Source: Hyphomicrobiales bacterium
GTDB lineage: Bacteria; Pseudomonadota; Alphaproteobacteria; Rhizobiales; Phreatobacteraceae
Assembly: GCA_017304475.1 (NCBI GenBank)
Contig: JAFKKV010000037.1
Location: forward strand, 29,786-93,785
Length of the DNA stretch: 64,000 nt
Reading direction: 5' to 3'
Every line of letters starts with the position of its first letter. Position 1 is the stretch's first letter. The notes under the pieces are model-generated. The model was given only the letters and a program-made list of their open reading frames with translations, was not told the DNA's origin and ran no database searches. The position numbers and the translations under genes are program-made. Positions 35,105-43,314 of the stretch are shown here, in pieces.

Positions 35105-35109
35105 GCCTT

Positions 35110-35171
35110 GCGGGGCCTTGCGCCCCGCTTGCGCATTCGATCGGGGCCCTCTCTCGCGAGAGGGCCTTTTT
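35110..35171 (+). terminator. Double hairpin with rho-independent terminator after rplY
   Basis: A first hairpin pairs 35110-35116 with 35122-35128. A second, perfect 9-bp stem pairs 35145-35153 with 35158-35166 around a 4-base loop and is followed at once by five T residues (35167-35171). The second is a textbook intrinsic terminator and should end most rplY transcripts before pth. Confidence 0.88.
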
Positions 35172-35244
35172 CGTTTCGACGCGCTGAGACACACTGGCAT
35201 CGGCCGCCCCTGCGGCAACCGAGGGCCACGCGAAGAGGCATGTG

Positions 35245-35850
35245 ATGATCCTCATGGCCGGCCTTGGCAATCCCGGGGCGAAATATGCCGGCAACCGGCA
35301 CAATATCGGCTTCATGGCGGTGGAGGCGATCCACCGGCGGCATCGCTTTTCGCCCTGGCGCCAGCGCTTCCAGGGACTGACCGCCGAAGGCACGATCGGC
35401 ACGGAAAAGGTGCTGCTCGTCATGCCCGCCACCTATATGAACGAGAGCGGCCGGTCGGTCGGCGAAGCCATGCGCTTCTTCAAGATCGCGCTTTCCGACG
35501 TGGTGGTGCTGCACGACGAGCTGGACCTGCCGCCCGCCAAGCTCCGGGTGAAGACCGGCGGCGGCAATGCCGGCCATAACGGGCTGCGCTCGATATCGGC
35601 CCAATGCGGCAACGATTATCGGCGCGTGCGCCTCGGCATCGGCCATCCCGGCGACAAGGCCCTGGTCCATGCCTATGTGCTGAACGATTTCGCCAAGAGC
35701 GAGCAGCCCTGGGTGGAGGATCTCTGCACCGCGGTGGCGGACGCGGCCGACCTTCTTGCCGCCGGCGACGACACCACGTTCCAGAATCGCGTCCATCTCG
35801 CCATGGACGGCCGCGGCTGGGGCGAGGTGAAGCGCATCGGCGAAGCCTAG
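35245..35850 (+). CDS. pth: Peptidyl-tRNA hydrolase
   Basis: The 201-residue enzyme recycles peptidyl-tRNA released during translation. The signatures are AGLGNPGAKYAGNRHNIGF (with the catalytic His of RHN), PATYMNESGRSVG, VVLHDELDLPPAKLRVKTGGG, and GNAGHNGLRSI. GAGG lies six bases before the ATG at 35245; a GTG one codon earlier is too close. It follows the L25 terminator and precedes ychF by 86 bases, an order conserved in many proteobacteria. It is essential in most bacteria. Confidence 0.96.
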   Translation: MILMAGLGNPGAKYAGNRHNIGFMAVEAIHRRHRFSPWRQRFQGLTAEGTIGTEKVLLVMPATYMNESGRSVGEAMRFFKIALSDVVVLHDELDLPPAKLRVKTGGGNAGHNGLRSISAQCGNDYRRVRLGIGHPGDKALVHAYVLNDFAKSEQPWVEDLCTAVADAADLLAAGDDTTFQNRVHLAMDGRGWGEVKRIGEA

Positions 35851-35936
35851 GGTCCGGCCCTTGCCATGACGCAAGGGTTGACACCCTGCCCCCGGCGCTC
35901 GACAAGGCGCCCAACCAACCAACGGATCTGATCGCC

Positions 35937-37034
35937 ATGGGCTTCAAATGCGGCATCGTCGGCCTGCCGAACGTCGGCAAGTCGACCCTCTTCAACGCCC
36001 TGACGCAGACCGCTGCTGCACAGGCCGCCAACTATCCCTTCTGCACCATCGAGCCGAATGTCGGCGATGTCGCGGTGCCCGACCCGCGCCTCGACCAGCT
36101 CGCCAGCATCGGCAAGTCGCAGCAGATCATTCCGACCCGCATCACCTTTGTCGACATTGCCGGCATTGTCCGCGGCGCCTCCAAGGGTGAGGGCCTGGGC
36201 AACCAGTTCCTCGCCAATATCCGCGAGGTCGATGCCATCGCCCATGTGGTGCGCTGCTTCGAGGACGGCGACATCACCCATGTCGAAGGCAAGATCGATC
36301 CGATCGCCGATATCGAGACGATCGAGACCGAGCTGATGCTGGCCGATCTCGACAGCCTGGAAAAGCGCGTGGTCGGCCTGGAGAAGAAGGCCAAGGCCGG
36401 CGACAAGGAAGCCAAGGAGGCGGTCGACCTGATCAACCGTGCTTTGGTCCACCTGCGCGACGGCCGCCCGGCCCGCGTCACCGAGGTCAAGCCGGAGGAG
36501 CAGAAGGCCTTCGACATGCTGAACCTCCTGACCAGCAAGCCGGTGCTTTATGTCTGCAATGTCGAGGAGGCCTCGGCCGACCAGGGCAATGCCTTCTCGG
36601 CCAAGGTGTTCGAGCGGGCCAAGGCGGAAGGCGCCAAGGCGGTGGTCGTTTCCGCCCAGATCGAAAGCGAAATCGCCGTGATGGCGGCCGACGAGCAGAA
36701 GGATTTCCTCGATGCCGTCGGCCTGGCCGAGCCGGGCCTCAACCGGGTGATCCGCGCCGGTTACGAGCTCCTGGCGCTGGTCACCTATTTCACCGTCGGG
36801 CCTAAGGAGGCGCGCGCCTGGACCATCACCAAGGGCACCAAGGCGCCCCAGGCGGCCGGCGTCATCCATACCGATTTCGAGAAGGGCTTCATCCGCGCCG
36901 AGACCATCGCTTTTGCCGACTATACCGCGCTGAACGGCGAAGCCGGCGCGCGGGATGCCGGCAGGCTGCGCCTCGAGGGCAAGGACTATGTGGTCGCCGA
37001 CGGCGACGTGCTGCATTTCCGCTTCGCCAATTGA
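35937..37034 (+). CDS. ychF: Redox-regulated ATPase YchF (Obg family)
   Basis: The 365-residue protein has the Walker A GLPNVGKSTLFNAL at residues 8-21. FVDIAGIVRGASKGEGLGNQFL (Walker B/switch II) follows. NVEE replaces the NKxD guanine-specificity motif, the mark of its ATP preference. A coiled-coil insert and a C-terminal TGS domain (KEARAWTITKGTKAPQAAGVIHTDFEKGFIRAE) complete it. YchF associates with ribosomes and affects oxidative-stress responses. The start coincides with the conserved MGFKCGIVG. Its stop lies 8 bases ahead of the MaoC gene's ATG, so they are probably co-transcribed. Confidence 0.96.
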   Translation: MGFKCGIVGLPNVGKSTLFNALTQTAAAQAANYPFCTIEPNVGDVAVPDPRLDQLASIGKSQQIIPTRITFVDIAGIVRGASKGEGLGNQFLANIREVDAIAHVVRCFEDGDITHVEGKIDPIADIETIETELMLADLDSLEKRVVGLEKKAKAGDKEAKEAVDLINRALVHLRDGRPARVTEVKPEEQKAFDMLNLLTSKPVLYVCNVEEASADQGNAFSAKVFERAKAEGAKAVVVSAQIESEIAVMAADEQKDFLDAVGLAEPGLNRVIRAGYELLALVTYFTVGPKEARAWTITKGTKAPQAAGVIHTDFEKGFIRAETIAFADYTALNGEAGARDAGRLRLEGKDYVVADGDVLHFRFAN

Positions 37035-37042
37035 GGCCGACC

Positions 37043-37534
37043 ATGGCGCCGCGCATCGCCTTCGAGGATTTTGTCGCCGGCCAGGTCGACAGCTACGGCG
37101 CCTATCCGGTCACCCGCCAGGAGGTGATCGACTATGCCCGTGAATTCGATCCGCAGCCGTTCCACCTCGACGACGAGGCCGGCCGGACATCGCTGCTCGG
37201 CGGGCTGGCGGCCTCCGGCTGGCATTCCTGCGCCATTCTGATGCGGCTGAACTGCGACCAGTTCATCACCGATTCCACCTCCATGGGCGGCCCCGGCATC
37301 GATGAGATGAAGTGGTTGAAGCCGGTCTTTCCCGGCGACGTCCTGTCGGTCCGCCGCGAGGTCCTGGAAGCCCGGCCCTCCGCCTCCAAACCCGACCGCG
37401 GCATCGTCCGGTTCCGTTTCGAGCTCATCAACCAGAAGGGCGAGGTGGTGCTGGTGCAGGTCAATCCGATCCTGTTCGGGCGGCGCGAGGCGGCGGCTGT
37501 CCCGGCGGCGAGCCAGGGAGCCAGCCATGTATGA
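37043..37534 (+). CDS. MaoC-like dehydratase (hotdog fold)
   Basis: The 163-residue protein has the hydratase-2 motif YAREFDPQPFHLDDEAG, with the Asp/His pair, and GGLAASGWHSCAILMRL and GDVLSVRREVLEARPS. MaoC hydratases add or remove water from enoyl-CoA-type thioesters, usually as dimers. GAGG lies six bases before the ATG at 37043; an upstream TTG overlapping the ychF stop is less likely. Its 3' end overlaps the following MaoC gene by 8 bases. The two are paralogues and may form a heterodimer. The acyl-CoA substrate is unknown. Confidence 0.9.
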   Translation: MAPRIAFEDFVAGQVDSYGAYPVTRQEVIDYAREFDPQPFHLDDEAGRTSLLGGLAASGWHSCAILMRLNCDQFITDSTSMGGPGIDEMKWLKPVFPGDVLSVRREVLEARPSASKPDRGIVRFRFELINQKGEVVLVQVNPILFGRREAAAVPAASQGASHV

Positions 37535-37988
37535 CGACGTGGTCATCGGCGAGCGCGAAGAGCTCGGCTCGCACACGTTCACGGCAGAGGCCATCATCGC
37601 CTTTGCCCGCAAATACGATCCGCAGCCCTTCCATATCGACGAAGAGGCGGCCAGGCGCAGCCATTTCGGCGGGCTGATCGCCTCGGGCTGGCATACCGGC
37701 GGCGTCTGGATGCGGCTGCGCGTCGAGCGCTGGAAGGCCATTGCCGCCGAACGGGCCGCCCGAGGCCTGGCGCCGCAGCAGAACGGCCCCTCCGGCGGCT
37801 TCAGCAAGCTCGCCTGGTCGAAGCCGGTCTATGCCGGCGACACCGTGACCTATGCCTCCGAATTCACCACCAAGCGCCTCCTGACCTCGCGGCCCGGCTG
37901 GGGCGTGGTGCTGAGCCGCAATACCGGCGTCAACCAGCACGGCGACCTGGTGTTTTCCTTCGAAGGTTCGGTGTTCCTGCCGCGTTGA
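37527..37988 (+). CDS. MaoC-like dehydratase, second of a tandem pair
   Basis: The 153-residue paralogue of the preceding gene has FARKYDPQPFHIDEEAA (hydratase motif with Asp and His), GGLIASGWHTGGVWMRL and WSKPVYAGDTVTYASE. An extra hydrophilic insert between strands (about residues 73-96, ERWKAIAAERAARGLAPQQN) separates it from its neighbour. It overlaps the first MaoC gene by 8 bases, so the two are translationally coupled and likely made in equal amounts. Heterodimeric MaoC pairs exist in other bacteria. Both members here keep the catalytic pair. Confidence 0.9.
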   Translation: MYDDVVIGEREELGSHTFTAEAIIAFARKYDPQPFHIDEEAARRSHFGGLIASGWHTGGVWMRLRVERWKAIAAERAARGLAPQQNGPSGGFSKLAWSKPVYAGDTVTYASEFTTKRLLTSRPGWGVVLSRNTGVNQHGDLVFSFEGSVFLPR

Positions 37989-38164
37989 GACCCGAGCTCC
38001 GGGATCTCACGGGCCTGGATGCGGCAGGTGACGCCTGCCCAACCGGCGCGGCGCGCGAAAAGAATACGCGCTAATACGTAATTTATCTGGCGTTCAGCTC
38101 CGCGCCACAGGTCCGACATGGCGTCTGCAGACGGTTGGTCCGTGGCAACCTGAAGGAGAACGCC

Positions 38165-38599
38165 ATGAGCTTTGCACTATCGCTTTTGCTTGTCGGCCAG
38201 CTTGCATCCGGCGACCTGCATCTCCCCACAGGGGCGCCCCGACCCGAACAAATCCAGTACCGCACGGAACGGGACGGCAATCTGACCGGCACCGGCGGAA
38301 ACGAGGGGCGCGGCTACTACGTCCGAAACGAAAACGACGGGCGCATCACGAATTATTCCGGAACCGGTCGCAATTTTGGCCGCGGCTATTACGCGGATCA
38401 TTCAGCCGGTCGCTACACGGACTATAGCGGCACCGGTGAAAACACCGGCAGGGGTTACCGGGTCCGCGATGGCGTCGCCGACGGCACCGGCCAGAATTCC
38501 GGAGGCGGCTGGGTGCGTAATCCGGACGGCACATGGTATGGAACCGGCAGCAATTCGGGCCGGAAATGCGAGGCGGGCGACAGCCCGATCAGCTGCTGA
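38165..38599 (+). CDS. Small secreted protein with five GTGxNxGxG(Y/W) repeats
   Basis: The 144-residue product has a short hydrophobic leader (FALSLLLVGQLASG). Its mature chain carries the motif GTGxNxGxG(Y/W/C) five times, beginning at about residues 42, 66, 89, 107 and 126 (GTGGNEGRGYY, GTGRNFGRGYY, GTGENTGRGYR, GTGQNSGGGWV, GTGSNSGRKCE). It ends in a cysteine that could pair with the cysteine of the last repeat. AAGGAG lies six bases before the ATG, which fixes the start. A paralogue follows 200 bases downstream. The spacing of 18-24 residues suggests a small beta-sheet repeat fold. No family is recognised and the function is unknown. Confidence 0.8.
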   Translation: MSFALSLLLVGQLASGDLHLPTGAPRPEQIQYRTERDGNLTGTGGNEGRGYYVRNENDGRITNYSGTGRNFGRGYYADHSAGRYTDYSGTGENTGRGYRVRDGVADGTGQNSGGGWVRNPDGTWYGTGSNSGRKCEAGDSPISC

Positions 38600-38795
38600 G
38601 AAGTCTCCTGTCTGACCGCGGAGCGCGCGACGTTTCTTCGGCACGCTGCGCGACCTCAGGGGCTCCACCCGCAATACCTGCAAGGTCCCTGTAACAGCGG
38701 CGTCCGGAACCCGAAGCATGCGGGCCCGGCCGCCGCCACAGGACTGAAACACCGTCGCACCACAGTCCGCCCCAACGACCTGGGGAGACACGGGC

Positions 38796-39221
38796 ATGAG
38801 CCTCGCACTTTCGCTGCTGCTGGCAGGCAACCTGACGACAACAGGCATGGCGCCGCCGCCGGCCGAGCATCGCCTGGAACAGGCGCAATATGTCCAGGAC
38901 CGGCGCGGCAATCTCACCGGCGAGGGCAGCCGTTTCGGCCACGGCTACGACGTCAGCCGATCGCGCCGCAGCCGGACCACCACCTATACCGGCACGGGCC
39001 GCAATTTCGGCGGCGGCTACGAGCAGCGCGGCAACCGCATCACCGGCACCGGCACCCGCTTCGGCGGCGGCTATGACGTCGAGCGCAACCGTATTGTCGG
39101 CACCGGCTCGAATTTCGGCTCCGGCTGGGAGCGGCATCGCGACGGCTCGTGGTACGGCACCGGCCGCAATTTCGGCCGCAGCTGCGCGGCCGGCAGCAAT
39201 CCGGCGGTGGCCTGCCGATAG
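38796..39221 (+). CDS. Small secreted GTGxNxGxG(Y/W) repeat protein, paralogue
   Basis: The 141-residue product shares its leader (LALSLLLAGNL), the QY...D..GNLTG entry segment and the repeat plan with the gene upstream. Five motif copies begin at about residues 42, 66, 84, 102 and 121: GEGSRFGHGYD, GTGRNFGGGYE, GTGTRFGGGYD, GTGSNFGSGWE and GTGRNFGRSCA. A C-terminal cysteine follows. It is far more arginine-rich than its partner, so the two differ strongly in charge. GGGGAG precedes the ATG. The pair looks like a tandem gene duplication followed by divergence. Export is supported by the leader; the role is unknown. Confidence 0.8.
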   Translation: MSLALSLLLAGNLTTTGMAPPPAEHRLEQAQYVQDRRGNLTGEGSRFGHGYDVSRSRRSRTTTYTGTGRNFGGGYEQRGNRITGTGTRFGGGYDVERNRIVGTGSNFGSGWERHRDGSWYGTGRNFGRSCAAGSNPAVACR

Positions 39222-39314
39222 AGTTCGAACCCGGCCGATCGACGCACAGGTGTCACGGACGGGTTTCACAGTAGTGGCGCGCTGAACCCCACGCCCCCCC
39301 GACGGCGCGCCAAC

Positions 39315-39381
39315 CGGGCATCGGAGCTTCGGCTCCCATGCCCGTCGGAGGCCATGAGCAGGCGCAAGCCGGTTCATGGCC
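39315..39381. terminator. Two adjacent hairpins between converging genes
   Basis: The first stem pairs 39315-39327 with 39332-39344 (one mismatch) around a TTCG tetraloop. The second pairs 39350-39357 with 39374-39381, and its interior forms a 3-bp GGC/GCC stem capped by GCAA. Neither is followed by a long T-run. The region separates the GTG-repeat gene from apt on the opposite strand and probably acts as a bidirectional terminator or stabiliser. Confidence 0.5.
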
Positions 39382-39459
39382 TTCTGCTTTCCAGCGCACG
39401 CGATGCGCCCAGGCCGACGGGGCCTCGCGCCGTGTCGTTCTGTCCGAAGCGACCAGGCT

Positions 39460-40005
39460 TCAATGGCCCTCGAAGGCCACCAGCGTGCGCACGGCGACAT
39501 CCATCGCCCTGAGCTTGTCGGCACCACCCAGTTCCGGCAGGTCGACGATGAAGCAGGCCGCCTCGATCACCGCGCCGGCCTGGCGTAGCAGTTTCACCGC
39601 ACCTTCGGCCGTGCCGCCCGTGGCGATGAGGTCGTCGACCAGGATCACCCGTTCGCCCGGCTTCACCGCGTCGATGTGAATTTCCATTTCGTCGGTGCCG
39701 TATTCGAGTTCATAGGCCATGCGCATGGTCTGAAAAGGCAGCTTGCCCTTCTTCCGGATCGGCACGAAGCCGGCGGAGAGCTGATGGGCGACCGCGCCCC
39801 CGAGAATGAAGCCGCGGGCCTCCATGCCGGCGACCTTGTCGATCTTGCCGCCCGCCCAGGGATGAACCAGCGCATCGACGGCGCGGCGGAAAGCGCGCGC
39901 GTCACCGAGCAAGGTCGTGATGTCGCGAAACAGGATGCCGGGTTTCGGGTAGTCGGGAATGGTGCGGATCGCGCGCTTCAGTTGGTCTTCCAATCCGCCG
40001 GTCAT
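39460..40005 (-). CDS. apt: Adenine phosphoribosyltransferase
   Basis: The 181-residue enzyme salvages adenine to AMP using PRPP. It has IRTIPDYPKPGILFRDITTLL at the start, GMEARGFILGGAVA, RKKGKLPFQT, and the PRPP-binding loop RVILVDDLIATGGTAEGAV near residues 118-136. The length is standard. It is the only purine-salvage gene on this side, but mtnP and a guanine-deaminase-like gene lie within 7 kb. MtnP releases adenine, so apt and mtnP together recycle the methylthioadenosine base. It lies about 93 bases from the next gene on the same strand. Confidence 0.96.
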   Translation of the reverse strand: MTGGLEDQLKRAIRTIPDYPKPGILFRDITTLLGDARAFRRAVDALVHPWAGGKIDKVAGMEARGFILGGAVAHQLSAGFVPIRKKGKLPFQTMRMAYELEYGTDEMEIHIDAVKPGERVILVDDLIATGGTAEGAVKLLRQAGAVIEAACFIVDLPELGGADKLRAMDVAVRTLVAFEGH

Positions 40006-40098
40006 GCTGGTCTCCGAAGCGTCCGGTCCTCTGGCGAGGACACCGCCTCCGTTTTAAGCCGCCGGCGCGTCGGAAGGAAAGCCGGCGGCGCAAGGCGG

Positions 40099-41004
40099 TC
40101 ACAGCCGGATCGTCTCGACAAGATAGTCGAGGAAAGCGCGCACCCGCGCCGGCAAGTGGCCGCCCTGGCCGACGAAGATGGCGCTGATATCCTCGGTATC
40201 GCCGGGATTGTAGCGCTCCAGCACCGGTATGAGCCGGCCGGCGGCGATATCCTCCCGCGTCTGCATGACCGACAGCCGCGCCAGGCCGAGGCCGGCGAGC
40301 ACCAGGGCGAGCATGGTTTCTCCGTCGCTGGCCAGCGTATTGCCGTCCGGGGAGACCGTGACGATGCCGCCGGCCTCGTCGCGAAACCGCCAGCCCTCGA
40401 CGAGCCGGGTGAAGCCGAAGCCGAGCAGGTTGTGTTGCGCGAGATCCGCGGGTGTCTGCGGCATGCCGTGGCGCGCCAGATAGGCGGGCGATGCCACCAC
40501 CGCCACCCGGCTGACGCCGAGCTTGCGCGCCACCAGGCGCGATTCGCGCAAAGGGCCGACCCGGATCGCCACGTCGGCGCGCTGCTCCAGGAGATCCACC
40601 ACCGTGTCGGTCAAGACCAGGTCGAGCGAGATCTGCGGGTAGCGGGCGAGGAAGTCCGGAACCAGCGGCACCAGGTAGCGCCGGCCGAAGGCGACATTGG
40701 CGTTGACCCTGAGCCGGCCGCGCGGGCTGGCGCCGGCCGCCGCCTCGCGCTCCGCAGTATCGAGATCGCCGAGGATCTGCACCGCCCGTTCGTAGAAAAC
40801 AGCGCCTTCCGCGGTCAGCTGCAGGCTGCGCGTGGAGCGGTTGATCAGCCTGACGCCGATCCGGGCCTCCAGCCTGGCGATCAATTTGCTCACCGCCGAA
40901 GGCGTCATCCGGCAAGCCCGCGCGGCCGCCGAAAAGCCGCCGAGCTCGATCACCCGGACGAAAACCTCCATCTCGCCGGAGCGATTGATGTCTTGTCGGC
41001 TCAT
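40099..41004 (-). CDS. LysR-family transcriptional regulator
   Basis: The 301-residue protein has the HTH segment MEVFVRVIELGGFSAAARACRMTPSAVSKLIARLEARIG. Its effector domain starts at RGRLRVNANVAFGRRYLVPLVPDF and contains QRADVAIRVGPLRES. It is of the CrgA/DsdC-like branch often found beside efflux pumps. It is divergent from an MFS transporter gene that lies 121 bases away and is followed by an esterase gene; these are its probable targets. A dyad lies just upstream of its start. The inducer is unknown. Confidence 0.92.
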   Translation of the reverse strand: MSRQDINRSGEMEVFVRVIELGGFSAAARACRMTPSAVSKLIARLEARIGVRLINRSTRSLQLTAEGAVFYERAVQILGDLDTAEREAAAGASPRGRLRVNANVAFGRRYLVPLVPDFLARYPQISLDLVLTDTVVDLLEQRADVAIRVGPLRESRLVARKLGVSRVAVVASPAYLARHGMPQTPADLAQHNLLGFGFTRLVEGWRFRDEAGGIVTVSPDGNTLASDGETMLALVLAGLGLARLSVMQTREDIAAGRLIPVLERYNPGDTEDISAIFVGQGGHLPARVRAFLDYLVETIRL

Positions 41005-41012
41005 GGTGAATT

Positions 41013-41026
41013 GAACTCACAAGTTC
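41013..41026. promoter_or_regulatory. Inverted repeat in the LysR/MFS divergent promoter region
   Basis: GAACT (41013-41017), CACA, then AGTTC (41022-41026) form a perfect 5-bp dyad eight bases upstream of the LysR start. A related AGTTC recurs at 41044-41048, and GGTGAA/TTCACC (41005-41010 and 41046-41051) form outer arms. Clustered half-sites of this kind suit a LysR tetramer, but the assignment is by position only. Confidence 0.4.
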
Positions 41027-41125
41027 TAGTCCGCAAGGCAAGCTAGTTCACCAATACCGGTGCGTCCACATGCAGGACCAGGCCGGCCAGCCGCCGGCAG
41101 CCCTCACACATGGCCGGATCCCCCC

Positions 41126-42301
41126 ATGCCCCTTGCACTCTATGCCCTCACCGCCGGCGCCTTCGGCATCGGCGTCACCGAATTCGTCATCATGGGCCTG
41201 CTGATCCAGGTCGGCGCCGATCTCGGCGTATCGATCTCGGCCGCGGGTCTGCTGATCTCGGGCTATGCGCTCGGCGTCGTCGTCGGCGCGCCCCTGATGA
41301 CCGGGCTGACAGCCCGCTGGCGGCGCAAGACCGTGCTGGTCAGCCTGATGGTCGTCTTCACGCTCGGCAATCTCGCCTGTGCGCTGGCACCGGACTACTG
41401 GTCGCTGATGGCGGCCCGCGTGGTCACCGCCTTCGCCCACGGCACCTTCTTCGGCGTCGGCTCGGTGGTCGCCACCGGCCTGGTCGCGCCCAATAAGAAG
41501 GCCTCGGCCATCGCCGTCATGTTCACCGGCCTGACCGTCGCCAACATCCTGGGCGTGCCCTTCGGCACCTGGCTCGGCCAGGCCTTCGGCTGGCGCTCGA
41601 CCTTCTGGGCCGTCACGCTCGTCGGCCTGGTCGCGGTTGCGGTGATCGCTTTGGCCGTGCCGCGCGACGACAAGCCCGAGGCTTCCGGCAGCCTCAGGAA
41701 CGACCTGGCGGTGTTTGCTCGCCCGCAGGTGCTGCTCGGCCTCGCCATGACCGTGTTCGGCTGGATCGGCGTCTTCGCGGTGTTCACCTATATCGCGCCG
41801 ATTCTCACCGGCATCACCGGCTTCAAGGATGCCGCGGTATCGCCGATCCTGCTGGTCTTCGGCGCCGGTCTGATCGTCGGCAATCTCGGCGGCGGCAAGC
41901 TCGCCGACCGCTGGCTGATGCCCTCCGTGCTCGGCACGCTGGTCGTGCTGGCCGTGGTGCTCGCGCTGATGACCTTCGCCATGCACGACAAGGTGGCCGG
42001 CGTCATCTTTGTCGGCCTCCTCGGCATCGCCGCCTTCGCCACCGTGCCGCCGCTGCAGATGTGGCTCCTGGACAAGGCCGAGGGCGCCGGCCAGAGCCTC
42101 GCCTCCAGCCTGAACATTGCCGCCTTCAATCTCGGCAATGCCATTGGCGCCTGGCTCGGCGGCGCGGTGATCGACCATGGGCCGGGGCTCGCCGCCCTGC
42201 CCTGGGTCGCGGCGCTGGCGCCGCTGGTCGCGCTCGCCTTCGCGCTGGCCAGCAGGCGCCTGGAAGAGCCCCGGCTGGCGACCGCGCCCGAATGCCGCTG
42301 A
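41126..42301 (+). CDS. MFS transporter, DHA1 (AraJ/YdhP-like) efflux type
   Basis: The 391-residue protein has twelve predicted helices. It starts PLALYALTAGAFGIGVTEFVIMGLL, carries GYALGVVVGAPLMTGLTARWRRKTVL (motif A) and RVVTAFAHGTFFGVGSVVA, and has TGLTVANILGVPFGTWLGQAFGWRSTF in the second quarter. These AraJ-like carriers export sugars, drugs or related solutes using proton gradients. The start was moved to the Met of MPLALYAL because upstream residues are not conserved. The esterase gene begins 48 bases after its stop and probably shares the transcript. Divergent LysR control is likely. Confidence 0.9.
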   Translation: MPLALYALTAGAFGIGVTEFVIMGLLIQVGADLGVSISAAGLLISGYALGVVVGAPLMTGLTARWRRKTVLVSLMVVFTLGNLACALAPDYWSLMAARVVTAFAHGTFFGVGSVVATGLVAPNKKASAIAVMFTGLTVANILGVPFGTWLGQAFGWRSTFWAVTLVGLVAVAVIALAVPRDDKPEASGSLRNDLAVFARPQVLLGLAMTVFGWIGVFAVFTYIAPILTGITGFKDAAVSPILLVFGAGLIVGNLGGGKLADRWLMPSVLGTLVVLAVVLALMTFAMHDKVAGVIFVGLLGIAAFATVPPLQMWLLDKAEGAGQSLASSLNIAAFNLGNAIGAWLGGAVIDHGPGLAALPWVAALAPLVALAFALASRRLEEPRLATAPECR

Positions 42302-42348
42302 ACCCGGACCGTCCCGCTCGCAATCCCTCGTCAACGCCCGGATCGATC

Positions 42349-43272
42349 ATGCCCCTTCATCCCCAGGTGCAAGCCGTCATCGACGCCGCCGCTGCGGCCG
42401 CGCCGATCGATTTCACCACGATCACCGCCGCCGAGCTGCGGGCCCGTTTCGTCCCGCCTTCGCCCTCGGCCGCGCCGGTCGCCTTGCCCAAGGTGGAGGA
42501 CCGGATGATCGCCGGCAGCCGCGGTCCCATGGCGGTGCGGCTGTACACGCCAGAGGGCCGGGGCCCCTTCCCCATCACCCTCTATTTTCACGGCAGCGCC
42601 TTCGTCCTCGGCAGCCCCGATCTGACCGATAGCCTCTGCCGGACGCTTGCCCGCGACAGCGGAACCCTGATCGTCTCGGTCGATTATAGCCTGGCCCCGG
42701 AGGCGCCCTTCCCGGCGGCCATCGAGGACGCCCACGCCGCCCTGCGCTGGGCTCACGACCAGGCCGAGGCGATCGGTGGCATCGCCAGCCGCATCGCGGT
42801 CGCCGGCGACAGCGCCGGCGGCAATATCGCGGCGGCACTGGCCCAGGCCTCCCGCCATGGCGGCCCGCCGGTCCGGCACCAATTGTTGTTCTATCCCGTG
42901 CTCGACTGCGCCTTCGACACGCCCTCCTACGAGGCCAATGCCGACGATCCTTTCCTCAGCCGCGACCTGATGCGCTGGGCCTGGCGGCAATACCTGCCCG
43001 ATCCGGCGCTGGCGCGCGACGCGCGGGCCTCGCCGCTGCGCGAGAGCGATCTTCGGAACATCCCGTCGGCTACCATCTTCACCGCCGAATATGACGTGCT
43101 GCGCGACGAGGCCGAAACCTATGCGGCGGCGCTGGCCGAGGCGGGCGTCCCGGTCACGCTGAAGCGCTGGCCGGGCCAGGTCCATGCCTTCCTGCTCATG
43201 CAGGGCGATATCGACGATGCCGATATTGCGCTGAAGGAGGCCGCGGCAGCGCTCCGCGCGGCTCTCGCCTGA
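42349..43272 (+). CDS. Alpha/beta hydrolase, HSL-family esterase with an altered oxyanion motif
   Basis: The 307-residue esterase/lipase of the hormone-sensitive-lipase branch has nucleophile VAGDSAGGNIAAALAQ (Ser155), the acid in TAEYDVLRDEAE, and a histidine in GQVHAFLL near residue 282. The oxyanion-hole motif reads YFHGSAF (residues 79-85) rather than the usual HGGG, with a serine in the second glycine position. The rest of the motif order is normal, and VDYSLAPEAPFPAAIEDA is intact. It follows an MFS efflux gene and may hydrolyse an ester the pump also handles. Activity is likely but the substitution may alter it. Confidence 0.9.
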   Translation: MPLHPQVQAVIDAAAAAAPIDFTTITAAELRARFVPPSPSAAPVALPKVEDRMIAGSRGPMAVRLYTPEGRGPFPITLYFHGSAFVLGSPDLTDSLCRTLARDSGTLIVSVDYSLAPEAPFPAAIEDAHAALRWAHDQAEAIGGIASRIAVAGDSAGGNIAAALAQASRHGGPPVRHQLLFYPVLDCAFDTPSYEANADDPFLSRDLMRWAWRQYLPDPALARDARASPLRESDLRNIPSATIFTAEYDVLRDEAETYAAALAEAGVPVTLKRWPGQVHAFLLMQGDIDDADIALKEAAAALRAALA

Positions 43273-43314
43273 GATGGCGCGCGGCGGGATGACCACCCGC
43301 CGCGCGGCTGCCGC

